This document shows positions 20,092 to 28,223 of a stretch of DNA of 64,000 nucleotides, in pieces; the first letter of the stretch is position 1; the number at the start of each line of letters is the position of its first letter. Made by a program: the position numbers and the translations under genes. The stretch is taken from contig NZ_AP022599.1 of the NCBI RefSeq assembly GCF_010725725.1, positions 4,960,001 to 5,024,000 on the forward strand. Direction: 5' to 3'. The stretch is from Mycolicibacterium pulveris (lineage in GTDB: Bacteria > Actinomycetota > Actinomycetes > Mycobacteriales > Mycobacteriaceae). The notes beneath the pieces were generated by a model. That model saw only the letters and a program-made list of their open reading frames with translations, was not told where the DNA came from and ran no database searches.

Positions 20092-21116
20092 TTCGGTGCG
20101 CACCGCCCGGTGGACTGGCCGGCGACCTTTACATACACCGGCTGGCCGCCCTTGCCGTTGAGCTTGAGCACCGCATCGCACAGATAGAAGGTGAAGAAGT
20201 CACCGTAGATACCCAGCCGGTTGAGGACCTGATACGAGTCGGGCAGCGTGTTGAGCAGTTCATCGAAGTACTCGTGGTCGGCGACGACGATGCCCGCAGT
20301 GCGATCCGTCTGTTCGACGGCTTCTCGAAACGGTGCCCGGGCCTGACCGAACAGGTCGGCGACCGTGCGGGCCGACTCGTTCGTATACGCCACCGCAGCC
20401 GCAATGTCCCCCCTGCGGGAGGCGAGTGCGCCCACCAACTCCGAAAGTGAATCGACGGCCTTGCCGAACTGGGCGGTCTGATCGCCCAGCGACCCCAGCA
20501 CGGTGTTCAGGTTGTGGATCACCTGGCCGATCAGCTCATCGCGGTCGGCCAGCGTATTGGTCACCGCCGCCGCTTGGTTCAGGAAGGAACCGATGGCCGC
20601 ACCTTGACCCTGAAACGCCGCGATCAGCTGGCTCGACAGGGCATTGACCTGTTCGGGTTCCAGCGCCCGGAACAGCGGCCGGAAGCCGCCGAGCAAGGTG
20701 TCCAGGTCCAGCGCGGGCTCGGTCCGCTCGACCGGAATGGTCTGGCCGGGACCGAGTTTGGTGAGGCCACCGGCTCCCTCTTCCAAAGCCATGTAACGGC
20801 CGCCGATCGGGTCCGCCCAGCGGATCACCGCCCTGGTGCCTTCGGTGAGCACGACCGATTCATCGGTGGAGAACTCGACGACGGCGATCGCCTCCCGGTT
20901 GATCGAGATGTTCTCGACCTTGCCCACCTCGACCCCGCCGATCCGCACGAAGTCTCCCCGCTCCAACCCGGTCACGTTGGTGAACTCGGCGTTGTAGGTC
21001 TCCTCTTTCTCAAATCGCATCTGCGCGAAGATCATCAGCATCAGGAAGCTGCCGACGAGACACACCGCGACGAACACGCCGAAGCCCCATGCGGCGCCCT
21101 TGAGGTTGTCTTTCAC
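20088..21116 (-). CDS. mceB: Mce family protein MceB
   Basis: The 342-residue protein has a membrane segment at residues about 9-31 and the MCE domain with GDFVRIGGVEVGKVENISI and DPIGGRYMALEEG. It ends with a Cys-containing tail (QSTGRCAPK), as many MceB proteins do. GTG 21116 has an AGGAAG ribosome binding site about 6 bases upstream and lies 25 bases after the mceA stop, the largest internal gap of the operon. The frame is open further upstream, but that part encodes no MCE sequence. Confidence 0.92.
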   Translation of the reverse strand: MKDNLKGAAWGFGVFVAVCLVGSFLMLMIFAQMRFEKEETYNAEFTNVTGLERGDFVRIGGVEVGKVENISINREAIAVVEFSTDESVVLTEGTRAVIRWADPIGGRYMALEEGAGGLTKLGPGQTIPVERTEPALDLDTLLGGFRPLFRALEPEQVNALSSQLIAAFQGQGAAIGSFLNQAAAVTNTLADRDELIGQVIHNLNTVLGSLGDQTAQFGKAVDSLSELVGALASRRGDIAAAVAYTNESARTVADLFGQARAPFREAVEQTDRTAGIVVADHEYFDELLNTLPDSYQVLNRLGIYGDFFTFYLCDAVLKLNGKGGQPVYVKVAGQSTGRCAPK

Positions 21117-21141
21117 AGCGGTCTTCCTGATTCGCTCGGGG

Positions 21142-22524
21142 TCACGGTGACGACGGGGGCACGGCTTCGGATGAGACGTCCGTGGCGGGACGCGGTGGTG
21201 GTGCCGGCGGCACCCCTGGCCACAGCGGCGTGCCGTCATCGGCGTACAGGTCAGCCCCGTACGGCGGAGCGCCGGGATAAGGGACCGGGCCGATCGCGGG
21301 CCCCGGTATGCACTGGCGGATGCTCGGTGGTTCGGGCACGGCGCGTGTCACCGGGAAGAAGTTGACCCAGCACGGATGACCGATCCCGGGATTCGGCCGG
21401 AGGTCTATGCCTGTGCCCCAACCGCTGTTGGTGACCAGGTAGCGGACGGGGAAGTTCTTCGCCACGTCGGGCAGTGACCCACATCCCGGCCTGCCGCCGG
21501 GCCCGCCCTTGGCCGCCACGACCGGCAGATGATCCGGATAGCGATACGGATCGTCGCCCAGCAGCAGTCCGGCGTCGACCAACAGCGTGCGCCCGTTGCC
21601 GCCCAGCGCCGACCTTCCGCCGTTGTCCAGATAATTCTTGGCGCCGACCAACATGCAGGTGTATACGGGGTTGTACTTCATCAACAGGTCCGTCGTGGGC
21701 TCCAGTCCGTTGATCCCCGCTACCAAGTTCTCCTGGTTGGGGGCGATCAGCTTGATGCCGCTTCTGGAGAAGCCGGTCACGTTCAGCAGCAACGCATCCA
21801 GGTCAGAGGCGTGGTCGACGAGCGTGGCGCTGGTGGTCGAAGCGTTGTCGAGGGTGGTCAGGATGTCCTGTGCCGCCGAGGCATAGGCGTCGCTGAAGTC
21901 CTTGAACGAGCGCCAATCCCGCGCGACGGTGGTCATCCTGGGGTTGACGGCCAGCAGCACCTGATTGGCATCCGTTGTCGCCTGTCCGATTCGTTCGCCC
22001 TGCCCGCGGACTCCGTCGGCGATCGCGGTGAGCGTCGCGTTCAACTTCGTCACGTCGACCTGGTCCAGGATGGCCGACAGGTTCTGAAAGACGGTGTTGA
22101 CCTCCGTGGCGACATTGCGTGACCGCAGCACCGCACCGGAGGAAAGGCGTTGCGGGCTAGGGTGCTCCGGATAGACGAGATCCACATATTTGGCGCCGAA
22201 CGCGGTGGTGGCTCGGATCTGCGCCTCGACGTTCGCCGGAATGAAGCGGGCCTGATCGGGGAAGATGTGGAGCCTCAGGCTCACCGGTTGGGTGCCGCCG
22301 TCGATGGCGGCGACCCTGCCCACCTCCACGCCGCGCATCTTCACTTGGGCGCCAGATTCCATCACCAGGCCGGAACGGTCGGAGGTGAGTGTCACCGGGA
22401 CGTAGGAGCGCAGCGTCCCTGAGAACAGCATCGAACAGACGACCACGATCGCCGCGATGACCGCGAAAAGGATGACCGCCCACCAGAACGGGTGTATCCG
22501 GGACCGTTGTCGTCGTGTTGTCAT
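21142..22524 (-). CDS. mceA: Mce family protein MceA
   Basis: The 460-residue protein has a membrane segment (WWAVILFAVIAAIVVVCSML, residues about 14-33) and an MCE domain with GAQVKMRGVEVGRVAAI and ATTAFGAKYVDLVYP. A helical region and a conserved C-terminal domain with YTCMLVGAKNYLD follow, and the tail is Pro-rich. It is the first mce gene after the two yrbE permease genes. MceA is the subunit most often tied to substrate choice, but its substrate cannot be read from the sequence. Confidence 0.93.
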   Translation of the reverse strand: MTTRRQRSRIHPFWWAVILFAVIAAIVVVCSMLFSGTLRSYVPVTLTSDRSGLVMESGAQVKMRGVEVGRVAAIDGGTQPVSLRLHIFPDQARFIPANVEAQIRATTAFGAKYVDLVYPEHPSPQRLSSGAVLRSRNVATEVNTVFQNLSAILDQVDVTKLNATLTAIADGVRGQGERIGQATTDANQVLLAVNPRMTTVARDWRSFKDFSDAYASAAQDILTTLDNASTTSATLVDHASDLDALLLNVTGFSRSGIKLIAPNQENLVAGINGLEPTTDLLMKYNPVYTCMLVGAKNYLDNGGRSALGGNGRTLLVDAGLLLGDDPYRYPDHLPVVAAKGGPGGRPGCGSLPDVAKNFPVRYLVTNSGWGTGIDLRPNPGIGHPCWVNFFPVTRAVPEPPSIRQCIPGPAIGPVPYPGAPPYGADLYADDGTPLWPGVPPAPPPRPATDVSSEAVPPSSP

Positions 22525-22530
22525 GGCGTG

Positions 22531-23379
22531 TTATGCAGCGAGGTGGAAGTTGCCGTTTTGGCCGTATATGGCCAGGGACAGGAACAGCACCACGAATACG
22601 GCGCTGATCAGTGAGGTCCGAACCGCACGACCGACGGCGTCGCCGACTCCAGCGGGGCCGCCCGCCGCGGTGAATCCGTAGTAGGTGTGGATCAGCATGA
22701 TGACGATGGAGATCGAAATCGCTTGGAAGAACGACCAGACGAGGTCCGTCGGGTTCAGGAACGTGTTGAAGTAGTGGTCGTAGACGCCGGTGGACTGTCC
22801 ATAGACCGCGGTGGTGCCGAACCGGGCAGCCAGAAATCCCGTCATCATTGCCACGCAGTACAGCGGGACCACCACGATGACACCCGCCATGACCCGGCTC
22901 GAGGCCAGGTAGGCGACCGACCGCACCCCCATCACCTCCAGCGCATCGATCTCTTCGTTGATGCGCATGGCGCCCAGTTGGGCCGTGGCGCCGGCGCCGA
23001 TGGTGGCGGCCAGACCGATACCGGCGACCACCGGTGCGATCACCCGGACGTTGAAATACGCGGCGGCGAACCCGGTGAGTGCCTCGACCCCGACGTCGGC
23101 GAACTGGTTGTAGCCCTGGATGGCGATCAACGCGCCCACCGACATGGTCAAGAACCCGACAATGACGGTGGTGCCGCCGATGACTGCCAGCGCGCCTGCG
23201 CCCATGCTCATTTGGGCGATCAGCCGGACGATCTCGGTCTTGTAATGGACGAAGGCGTCGCCGGTGGCTTTGATGGTTTGCGCGTAGAACTGGGCTTGCA
23301 GCCCGATGCGGGTCATGCCGACAAACCAGCCCCGGGCGAGGCGTTGTAGCCGCGGATACGGTGCGCGCGCAACCGTCAT
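22531..23379 (-). CDS. YrbE-type permease subunit B of Mce importer
   Basis: The 282-residue inner-membrane protein belongs to the MlaE/YrbE permease family. It shows the conserved stretch GAGATAQLGAMRINEEIDALEVMGV, whose EID-LEVMG part is the cytoplasmic coupling motif recognised by the Mla-type ATPase, and about five to six membrane segments. ATG 23379 overlaps the yrbEA stop (ATGA). No MceG-type ATPase gene is in the window; mycobacteria normally encode one at a distant locus. Confidence 0.94.
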   Translation of the reverse strand: MTVARAPYPRLQRLARGWFVGMTRIGLQAQFYAQTIKATGDAFVHYKTEIVRLIAQMSMGAGALAVIGGTTVIVGFLTMSVGALIAIQGYNQFADVGVEALTGFAAAYFNVRVIAPVVAGIGLAATIGAGATAQLGAMRINEEIDALEVMGVRSVAYLASSRVMAGVIVVVPLYCVAMMTGFLAARFGTTAVYGQSTGVYDHYFNTFLNPTDLVWSFFQAISISIVIMLIHTYYGFTAAGGPAGVGDAVGRAVRTSLISAVFVVLFLSLAIYGQNGNFHLAA

Positions 23380-24302
23380 AGCGTCGCCTGAACGCCGACC
23401 GCGGTCACAGCGATGTTGATCGCGAACAGTGCAATGAAGGTATAGACGACGGTTTCGTTCACGGCGTTGCCGACGCCGGCGGGCCCGCCGCCCACGGAGA
23501 TGCCTTTGTAGCAGGCGATCAAGCCCGCGCTCAGACCGAACAAGGCGGCCTTGATCATCGATATCACCACGTCTGTGGCCGAGGCGATCAAGGTCATGCC
23601 TGCCACGAACGAACCCGGTGTCACGTGCTGCACAAACACCGCGAACCCAAAGCTGCCCGCGAGACCGACCAACGAGACCACGGAGCCGAGGAGGGTCGCC
23701 ACCAGCGTGGCGGCCAGCACCCGTGGCACCACGAGCGCCTGAATCGGGTTGATTCCCATGACGCGTAAGGCGTCGAGTTCGTCCCTGATGGTGCGCGCCC
23801 CCAGGTCTGCGCAGATGGCGGTGGCCCCGGCTCCGGCGACGACGAGAACGGTGACCACCGGGCCGATCTGGGTGACGGTCGCCCATGCAGCGCCGGTGCC
23901 CGAGAAATCCGCAGCGCCGAACTCCACGAGCAGGATGTTGAACGTGAAGACCGCGAGGACGGCGAACGGGATCGCCAACATCATCGTCGGCAACACCGAC
24001 ACCCGCGCGACGAACCACGACTGAAGCAGGAACTCACGCCAGGCGAACGGCTTGCGGGGAATCAGCACCAACGTGTCCATTGCCATCCCGAAGAAGCCGC
24101 CGAGCGCTCGCAACGGCTTGGCGAGTGGCGACGGCGACAACGGCGCCCGCGTCGGCGGCAGGTGGGGTTCGGTATCGCCTGCGGGACCGCGGGTGGTGCC
24201 GGCGGCCGTCAGCCCCTCTGGCGCACGGGAGGGCGGATCTTCGACTCGCACGGGAGGCGCGCCGGTGGAGTCCTCGGCGCTGAGTCCACGTACCAGATCC
24301 AC
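23376..24302 (-). CDS. YrbE-type permease subunit A of Mce importer
   Basis: This 308-residue MlaE/YrbE permease has the coupling motif GARTIRDELDALRVMGINPIQ and the C-terminal GGGPAGVGNAVNETVVYTF. GTG 24302 has a textbook GAGGAGG ribosome binding site and is taken as the start. That gives an N-terminal extension of about 60 Pro- and Thr-rich residues before the usual first residues (LRALGGFFGMAMDT), longer than in typical YrbE4A. It is the first gene of the ten-gene mce transcript (yrbEA, yrbEB, mceA-F, NorE-like, COX IV-like). Confidence 0.92.
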   Translation of the reverse strand: MDLVRGLSAEDSTGAPPVRVEDPPSRAPEGLTAAGTTRGPAGDTEPHLPPTRAPLSPSPLAKPLRALGGFFGMAMDTLVLIPRKPFAWREFLLQSWFVARVSVLPTMMLAIPFAVLAVFTFNILLVEFGAADFSGTGAAWATVTQIGPVVTVLVVAGAGATAICADLGARTIRDELDALRVMGINPIQALVVPRVLAATLVATLLGSVVSLVGLAGSFGFAVFVQHVTPGSFVAGMTLIASATDVVISMIKAALFGLSAGLIACYKGISVGGGPAGVGNAVNETVVYTFIALFAINIAVTAVGVQATL

Positions 24303-24410
24303 ACCTGCCTCCTCGCGTCGTAGCCTTTGCCAGCCACGCGGCGCAACTGTCCAATCGTCACACTCAACTGTTTGCTCAGCCGAGTGTCCGGCCCGTGGAA
24401 CGCCGACCAA

Positions 24411-24431
24411 TACAAACAGTTAAACATATAT
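24411..24431. promoter_or_regulatory. Candidate GntR operator upstream of mce operon
   Basis: The AT-rich sequence ACAAACAGTTAAACATATAT contains the 11-mer CAAACAGTTAA that also occurs before the GntR gene at 44446. The core AGTTA is at 24418-24422, about 110 bases before the yrbEA start. It is one of seven AGYTA-centred motifs in the island. Confidence 0.45.
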
Positions 24432-24690
24432 TTCTTATGGCTGTCTACCCGGCCCCGCGCATTGCGTCGGCAAACAATTTGCGCCGCCGTCAGCCGCGAC
24501 GGGTACGCCCGGGAGCCGCCCTGATTTCACAGTGCTGGGCCGGAATGTCCCCGATTTTCGTTGCGCGGGAGTCTCTGAGCACAGCTATCTGGACAGCAGT
24601 GAGGTTGGGTCGGGGACCGGGGCAATACCGCGGCACGGAGGATGGGCTGGCCTCGGTCACGGCGTCGTAGTGGGCGGCAGACAGACTTTG

Positions 24691-24710
24691 CCAGTTGTCG
24701 CCAGTTGTCG
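24691..24710 (+). repeat. Short tandem repeat
   Basis: The decamer CCAGTTGTCG occurs twice head to tail. It lies between the mce control region and the pentapeptide-repeat remnant and has no evident function. Confidence 0.6.
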
Positions 24711-24732
24711 TTGTCCTTGGCGCACGGAACGT

Positions 24733-24869
24733 TCAGGGAACGACACGCACTCGCATGCCGTCGAAGTTCGCTCCGGAATGCTCGGCGTCGCACAGGGCGG
24801 CACCGATCAAGTTTGCGCTGGCAGGTCGGCGCCGGTCAGGTCGGCCTCGCGGAGACCCCGGCCGGTGAC
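24733..24869 (-). pseudogene. Frameshifted pentapeptide-repeat gene fragment
   Basis: Read on the minus strand, one frame gives GRGLREADLTGADLPA and then stops. Moving by one base continues as SANLIGAALCDAEHSGANFD and ends at a TGA at 24735-24733. Both parts fit the A(D/N)LxG pattern of pentapeptide-repeat proteins, so this is the 3' end of such a gene carrying a one-base deletion. Its 5' portion has been replaced by the Rieske gene, which reads into the remnant in a third frame for its last roughly ten codons. No start codon or complete copy is present. Confidence 0.6.
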
Positions 24870-25726
24870 GCCCGCTCCGCGCCTGCCCACTGCCGGTACG
24901 TGTCGACGATGTCGGCCCCCTCGCCCTGAGGCACAGGTACATAGACCATCCGGGCCGCGAGCTCCAATCCCCGGTCGACGGCGGCATGCACTTGCCGTTT
25001 CCGCTGATCCGCGCCGGCGCAGGTGGCTTCGACGGCCGCCCAGACCCGGCTGTTCCCCGCCGAGACCGGGCACACCGCGATCATCAGCGACCAGGCGTCG
25101 GTCATCACGACGACGGTCGCACCGGCGTGCACCTCGACGTCTACCGGTGCGCGCTCGGCGAACTCGTGATGCACGACGATGCGAGAGTCCGTGCGCGCCG
25201 TGACGTCTGACCGCGCCGGCCGTGCCTGAAGGAAAGCCCCGAGGGTGACCGGATCGACGAGATGCTCGACGATCAGCCGTGGGTCCGCGGCGACGTCGGT
25301 TCGGAGCACGAAATCGGTACCCGACAGCGGCAACTCGGGGGCGGGCAGGCCGGGTGCCGTCGTGTCTGCGTCACCCGGATGCCAGAGGTAGATGAGCCCG
25401 GCCCGCTCAGCCACCGACCAGATCCCGAGTCGGCGGCCCTTGTAGGGACGCCGATCGTAGGGCACGTCGGTGTTGGTTCCCTGGGGCGACCACGTCCAAC
25501 CGTGGTAGAAGCACCGGACGTCTTCGCCGCACACCCGTCCGCCGTAGCCCAGGTGGTGGCCGAGATGGGCGCAGTACGCGTCAAGGGCGTGCGGTTCGCC
25601 GGACTCGCCGCGCCACAGCACCACCTCGTCGGAGTGCACCCGGATCGGCATCACCGCACCGTGCCCCAGCTCATCGGCCACCGCGACCGGCAACCAGCCA
25701 TACACGGAGCCGTCGCGGATGCTCAT
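24836..25726 (-). CDS. Rieske-type oxygenase subunit with [2Fe-2S] site but no catalytic-iron ligands (subunit A)
   Basis: The 296-residue protein has a complete N-terminal Rieske domain: C52-x-H54 and C72-x2-H75 within YCAHLGHHLG and RCFYHGW. The catalytic domain is degenerate. Where KshA-like enzymes have E-N-x2-D-x2-H-x4-H, this protein has EHLVDPVTLGAFL (154-166), so both His ligands are replaced (T161, L166). The domain is also about 90 residues shorter than in KshA. It can probably carry electrons but not bind the mononuclear iron. ATG 25726 overlaps the stop of subunit B (ATGA). The last roughly ten residues are encoded by DNA of the adjoining pentapeptide remnant. It is the last gene of the nine-gene operon. 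Confidence 0.82.
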   Translation of the reverse strand: MSIRDGSVYGWLPVAVADELGHGAVMPIRVHSDEVVLWRGESGEPHALDAYCAHLGHHLGYGGRVCGEDVRCFYHGWTWSPQGTNTDVPYDRRPYKGRRLGIWSVAERAGLIYLWHPGDADTTAPGLPAPELPLSGTDFVLRTDVAADPRLIVEHLVDPVTLGAFLQARPARSDVTARTDSRIVVHHEFAERAPVDVEVHAGATVVVMTDAWSLMIAVCPVSAGNSRVWAAVEATCAGADQRKRQVHAAVDRGLELAARMVYVPVPQGEGADIVDTYRQWAGAERASPAGVSARPT

Positions 25727-26574
25727 GCCACCGCTCCTAACCATTCGCGCACCGAATCGGCGACTTGGCGCTCCTCGTCGCTGAGGACCAGCACGGGAAC
25801 GCGCCGGATCAGGCCGGTGAGCTCGACCTGGCGTGCGATACAGCCGGACCAGTCGAGACCGTCGTCGCCACGACCGGCCCTACACGCACGGATCGCCACG
25901 CGATGCTCGTCGAGCGGGGTCACCGCGAACAGGACGCCCGCACCCGACGTCGTCTGGATCCACATCAGCCCAGGGCTCGTGGCGCGAACATCGAGCTTCT
26001 GTGCGGGCGCACCGCCGGAATCCGGATCCGACACCTGACAGCGCATATGGAGATCGCCGGGGGCTGTCGACACGACCTGGGGCATCGAGACGGTCACTCC
26101 TCCAAGGAGGTACCCCAGACTGTGTGCATCGCAAAGGTTTTCCAATGCGATCTGAACAGACCCCTCCCCTACCCAGGTCGGTTCGTCGGCGACGGGTGTC
26201 CACTGTTGCCCGCCATCGCCCAACGCGGGGGCCATGCTCTCGGTGGCACCGATGCCCACCAGAATCAGGCCGGCCTGTTCAGAAACCGGATAGCGCCGCA
26301 GGGGGCGAAGATCTCCGGCGGTGCCGTCGGAATCCCCTGGCGGCCAGATCTTCCCGTCGATACACGAACGCAGGCTGTCCCCGACGACCTCGGCTTCGGT
26401 CAACGGCAGGCCTCGGTCCGGCGTCACGGCGTCGGCGACGTGGGCCCGACCCCCTTGTCCGCGGTACACGACGAGGTTTCGCTCGCCGACACGTACCTGC
26501 TCGATGGTTCCCGGGGAAATGCGATCGGACCATTGCACGGCCCACCACCCCGTCGAGCACCTCTGCCGCGTCAT
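25723..26574 (-). CDS. Degenerate Rieske-oxygenase-like subunit lacking both metal sites (subunit B)
   Basis: The 283-residue protein aligns with ring-hydroxylating oxygenase alpha subunits. However, the Rieske ligands are replaced: the first Cys/His pair reads T51/D53 in VTPDRG, and the second reads C71 with D73-G74 in CIDGKIW. The catalytic-iron segment is ENLCDAHSLGYLL (145-158), in which the two expected His positions are S152 and L157. It therefore seems unable to hold either centre and may be a structural subunit. It lies between fadD (2-base gap) and subunit A (ATGA overlap), so the three are made together. ATG 26574 is chosen over the longer frame because the extension lies inside fadD. 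Confidence 0.75.
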   Translation of the reverse strand: MTRQRCSTGWWAVQWSDRISPGTIEQVRVGERNLVVYRGQGGRAHVADAVTPDRGLPLTEAEVVGDSLRSCIDGKIWPPGDSDGTAGDLRPLRRYPVSEQAGLILVGIGATESMAPALGDGGQQWTPVADEPTWVGEGSVQIALENLCDAHSLGYLLGGVTVSMPQVVSTAPGDLHMRCQVSDPDSGGAPAQKLDVRATSPGLMWIQTTSGAGVLFAVTPLDEHRVAIRACRAGRGDDGLDWSGCIARQVELTGLIRRVPVLVLSDEERQVADSVREWLGAVA

Positions 26575-26576
26575 GT

Positions 26577-28223
26577 TCAGCTCACCCTCCGTCGCGGCGC
26601 CACGCATCCGTGCATGCGCGCATCCCACAGACCGTCAAGGGTCGCCATATCCGCGGTCCGCAACGTATCGCGTAGTTTGTATTTCTCGACCCTGCCCACG
26701 GGATTACGAGGCAGGTCAGGCAGTATCCACACGTAGCGCGGCACCGCGAAATACGGCATGTTCGCCGCACAGTGGTGGAAAAACGCTTCGCAGTCGAACG
26801 TTTCATCACCTTTCACGGTGACGCAGGCGACCACCTCATCCTCGGTGACCTCGCTGGGAGCGGCGATCACCGCGACGTCGGCTACCGGCTCGTACTGCCT
26901 GGCGACCTGCTCGACCTCGAACGACGAGATGTTCTCGCCACGTCGCCGCAAGTAGTCCTTCTTGCGGTCGACGAAGTAGAAGTAGCCGTCATCGTCGAAC
27001 TTTCCGAGGTCTCCCGTGTGCATCCAGCCGTTGCGCCAAACGCTCGCTGTCGCCTCAGGATTACGGTAGTAGCCCTCGAACATGACATGCGGTGCGTTCG
27101 GTCTGACCACCACTTCACCGACCTCGCCCACCGGAACCTCTGCGTCGTGTTCGTCGAACAGCTTGACGGTGAACAGTGGGTTCGGCTTGCCTGACGAGCC
27201 GGGCAACGCCGGGGCGCTGGCTGGGGCGATCGTCAACGGATAGGCCTCCGACTGCGCGTACAGCTGCAAGACCGTAAGGCCGAAGCGCTTCTCGAACGCC
27301 CGATGCACGGCGGGTGGCATCGGCGCGATCGTGGCCACCTGCACCGGGTTCTCCGCGTCATCCTCCTGCTCGGGCCGATTCCACAGCATCGTCGACATCG
27401 CACCGAGGAGCACGGTTTGGTCGGCCGCGAAATGGTGTACCCGCGACCAGAACTTGTTCGGTGAGAACCTGTTGTCCAGTGCGCCGGTGGCCGTTGCGGT
27501 CAATGGTCCCAGCACCACCAGGCTGATCGCCGCCAGATGAAACAGCGGGAAGGCGGCGTAGACGGTGGAGTCGGCGGTCGCGCCACGGAGGTCGAACACC
27601 TGTTTCGCCGACGCGCACAGATAGTTCTGGCTCATGGCCACGCCCTTGGACGGGCCGGTCGTTCCCGCCGTGAAGATGACCGCGGACACAGAGTCCCCGC
27701 GGGGATCGGGACCCGCAGGCAACTGTGTCGCCGGCGCGTACACCTCGGCCACCGGGTGTATGGAAACGCCCCGAATCTCGGGACCGGCGGCTGGCGGCGA
27801 CGTTCCACCCGGCCGGGCGATGACGTGCGCCAAATCCGGCAATTTCGATGCCACGCATCCGATCTCATCGATCAGCGCAGCATCGGTCAGTACCACGCGG
27901 GCTTCCGCGGTGGCCAGCTGATGGCGCAGGAACTCACCGGTGTAGTCGACGTTGATCGGCGTGTACACCGCGCCCAGGAAGGCGCAACCGAACATCGTCG
28001 CCAGCAGGTCAGTGGAATTGTGTGCGAAGACGCCGACCGCATCACCTGGACGGATGCCCAACGAGTGCAGCCCGACGGCGGCCGAGACACCACGGTGATA
28101 GAGCTCCGAATACGTCAACGCCTCGTCGTCGATATGGAGCGCGATCTTGTCGGGAGCCTTTTCGGCACCTGTAGAAAGCACCGACCGCATCGTCGTCAGC
28201 TCGGGTGCACTCCACCGCGTCAT
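26577..28223 (-). CDS. AMP-forming acyl-CoA synthetase (FadD-like)
   Basis: The 548-residue enzyme belongs to the ANL superfamily. The P-loop-like motif FTAGTTGPSKGVAMS is near residue 184, followed by YAQSEAYPL, the adenylate-binding GWMHTGDLGKFDDDGYFYFVDRKKD, and the hinge RRRGENISSFEVE. The catalytic Lys region near the C-terminus is NPVGRVEKYKLRD. It should activate a carboxylic acid, perhaps the product of the adjoining aldehyde dehydrogenase, to its CoA thioester. ATG 28223 overlaps the aldehyde dehydrogenase stop by 4 bases. Chain-length and ring specificity are unknown. Confidence 0.88.
   Translation of the reverse strand: MTRWSAPELTTMRSVLSTGAEKAPDKIALHIDDEALTYSELYHRGVSAAVGLHSLGIRPGDAVGVFAHNSTDLLATMFGCAFLGAVYTPINVDYTGEFLRHQLATAEARVVLTDAALIDEIGCVASKLPDLAHVIARPGGTSPPAAGPEIRGVSIHPVAEVYAPATQLPAGPDPRGDSVSAVIFTAGTTGPSKGVAMSQNYLCASAKQVFDLRGATADSTVYAAFPLFHLAAISLVVLGPLTATATGALDNRFSPNKFWSRVHHFAADQTVLLGAMSTMLWNRPEQEDDAENPVQVATIAPMPPAVHRAFEKRFGLTVLQLYAQSEAYPLTIAPASAPALPGSSGKPNPLFTVKLFDEHDAEVPVGEVGEVVVRPNAPHVMFEGYYRNPEATASVWRNGWMHTGDLGKFDDDGYFYFVDRKKDYLRRRGENISSFEVEQVARQYEPVADVAVIAAPSEVTEDEVVACVTVKGDETFDCEAFFHHCAANMPYFAVPRYVWILPDLPRNPVGRVEKYKLRDTLRTADMATLDGLWDARMHGCVAPRRRVS

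Larger units (their letters stand above)
24303..24732. other. Non-coding upstream region of the mce operon
   Basis: About 430 bases without a convincing gene lie between the mce operon start and the pentapeptide remnant. The short open frames here lack ribosome binding sites and mycobacterial codon bias. The part near 24411-24445 is AT-rich and includes a motif shared with other island promoters. A CAACTGTTTG sequence at 24365-24374 is close to the reverse complement of that motif. The distal half may be leftover DNA from the rearrangement that left the remnant. Confidence 0.5.

Noticed and set aside
22531..24018. 495-codon minus-strand frame covering yrbEB plus an upstream extension
   Set aside because: The first 213 residues are an out-of-frame reading of yrbEA. 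The real gene starts at ATG 23379 with an ATGA overlap.
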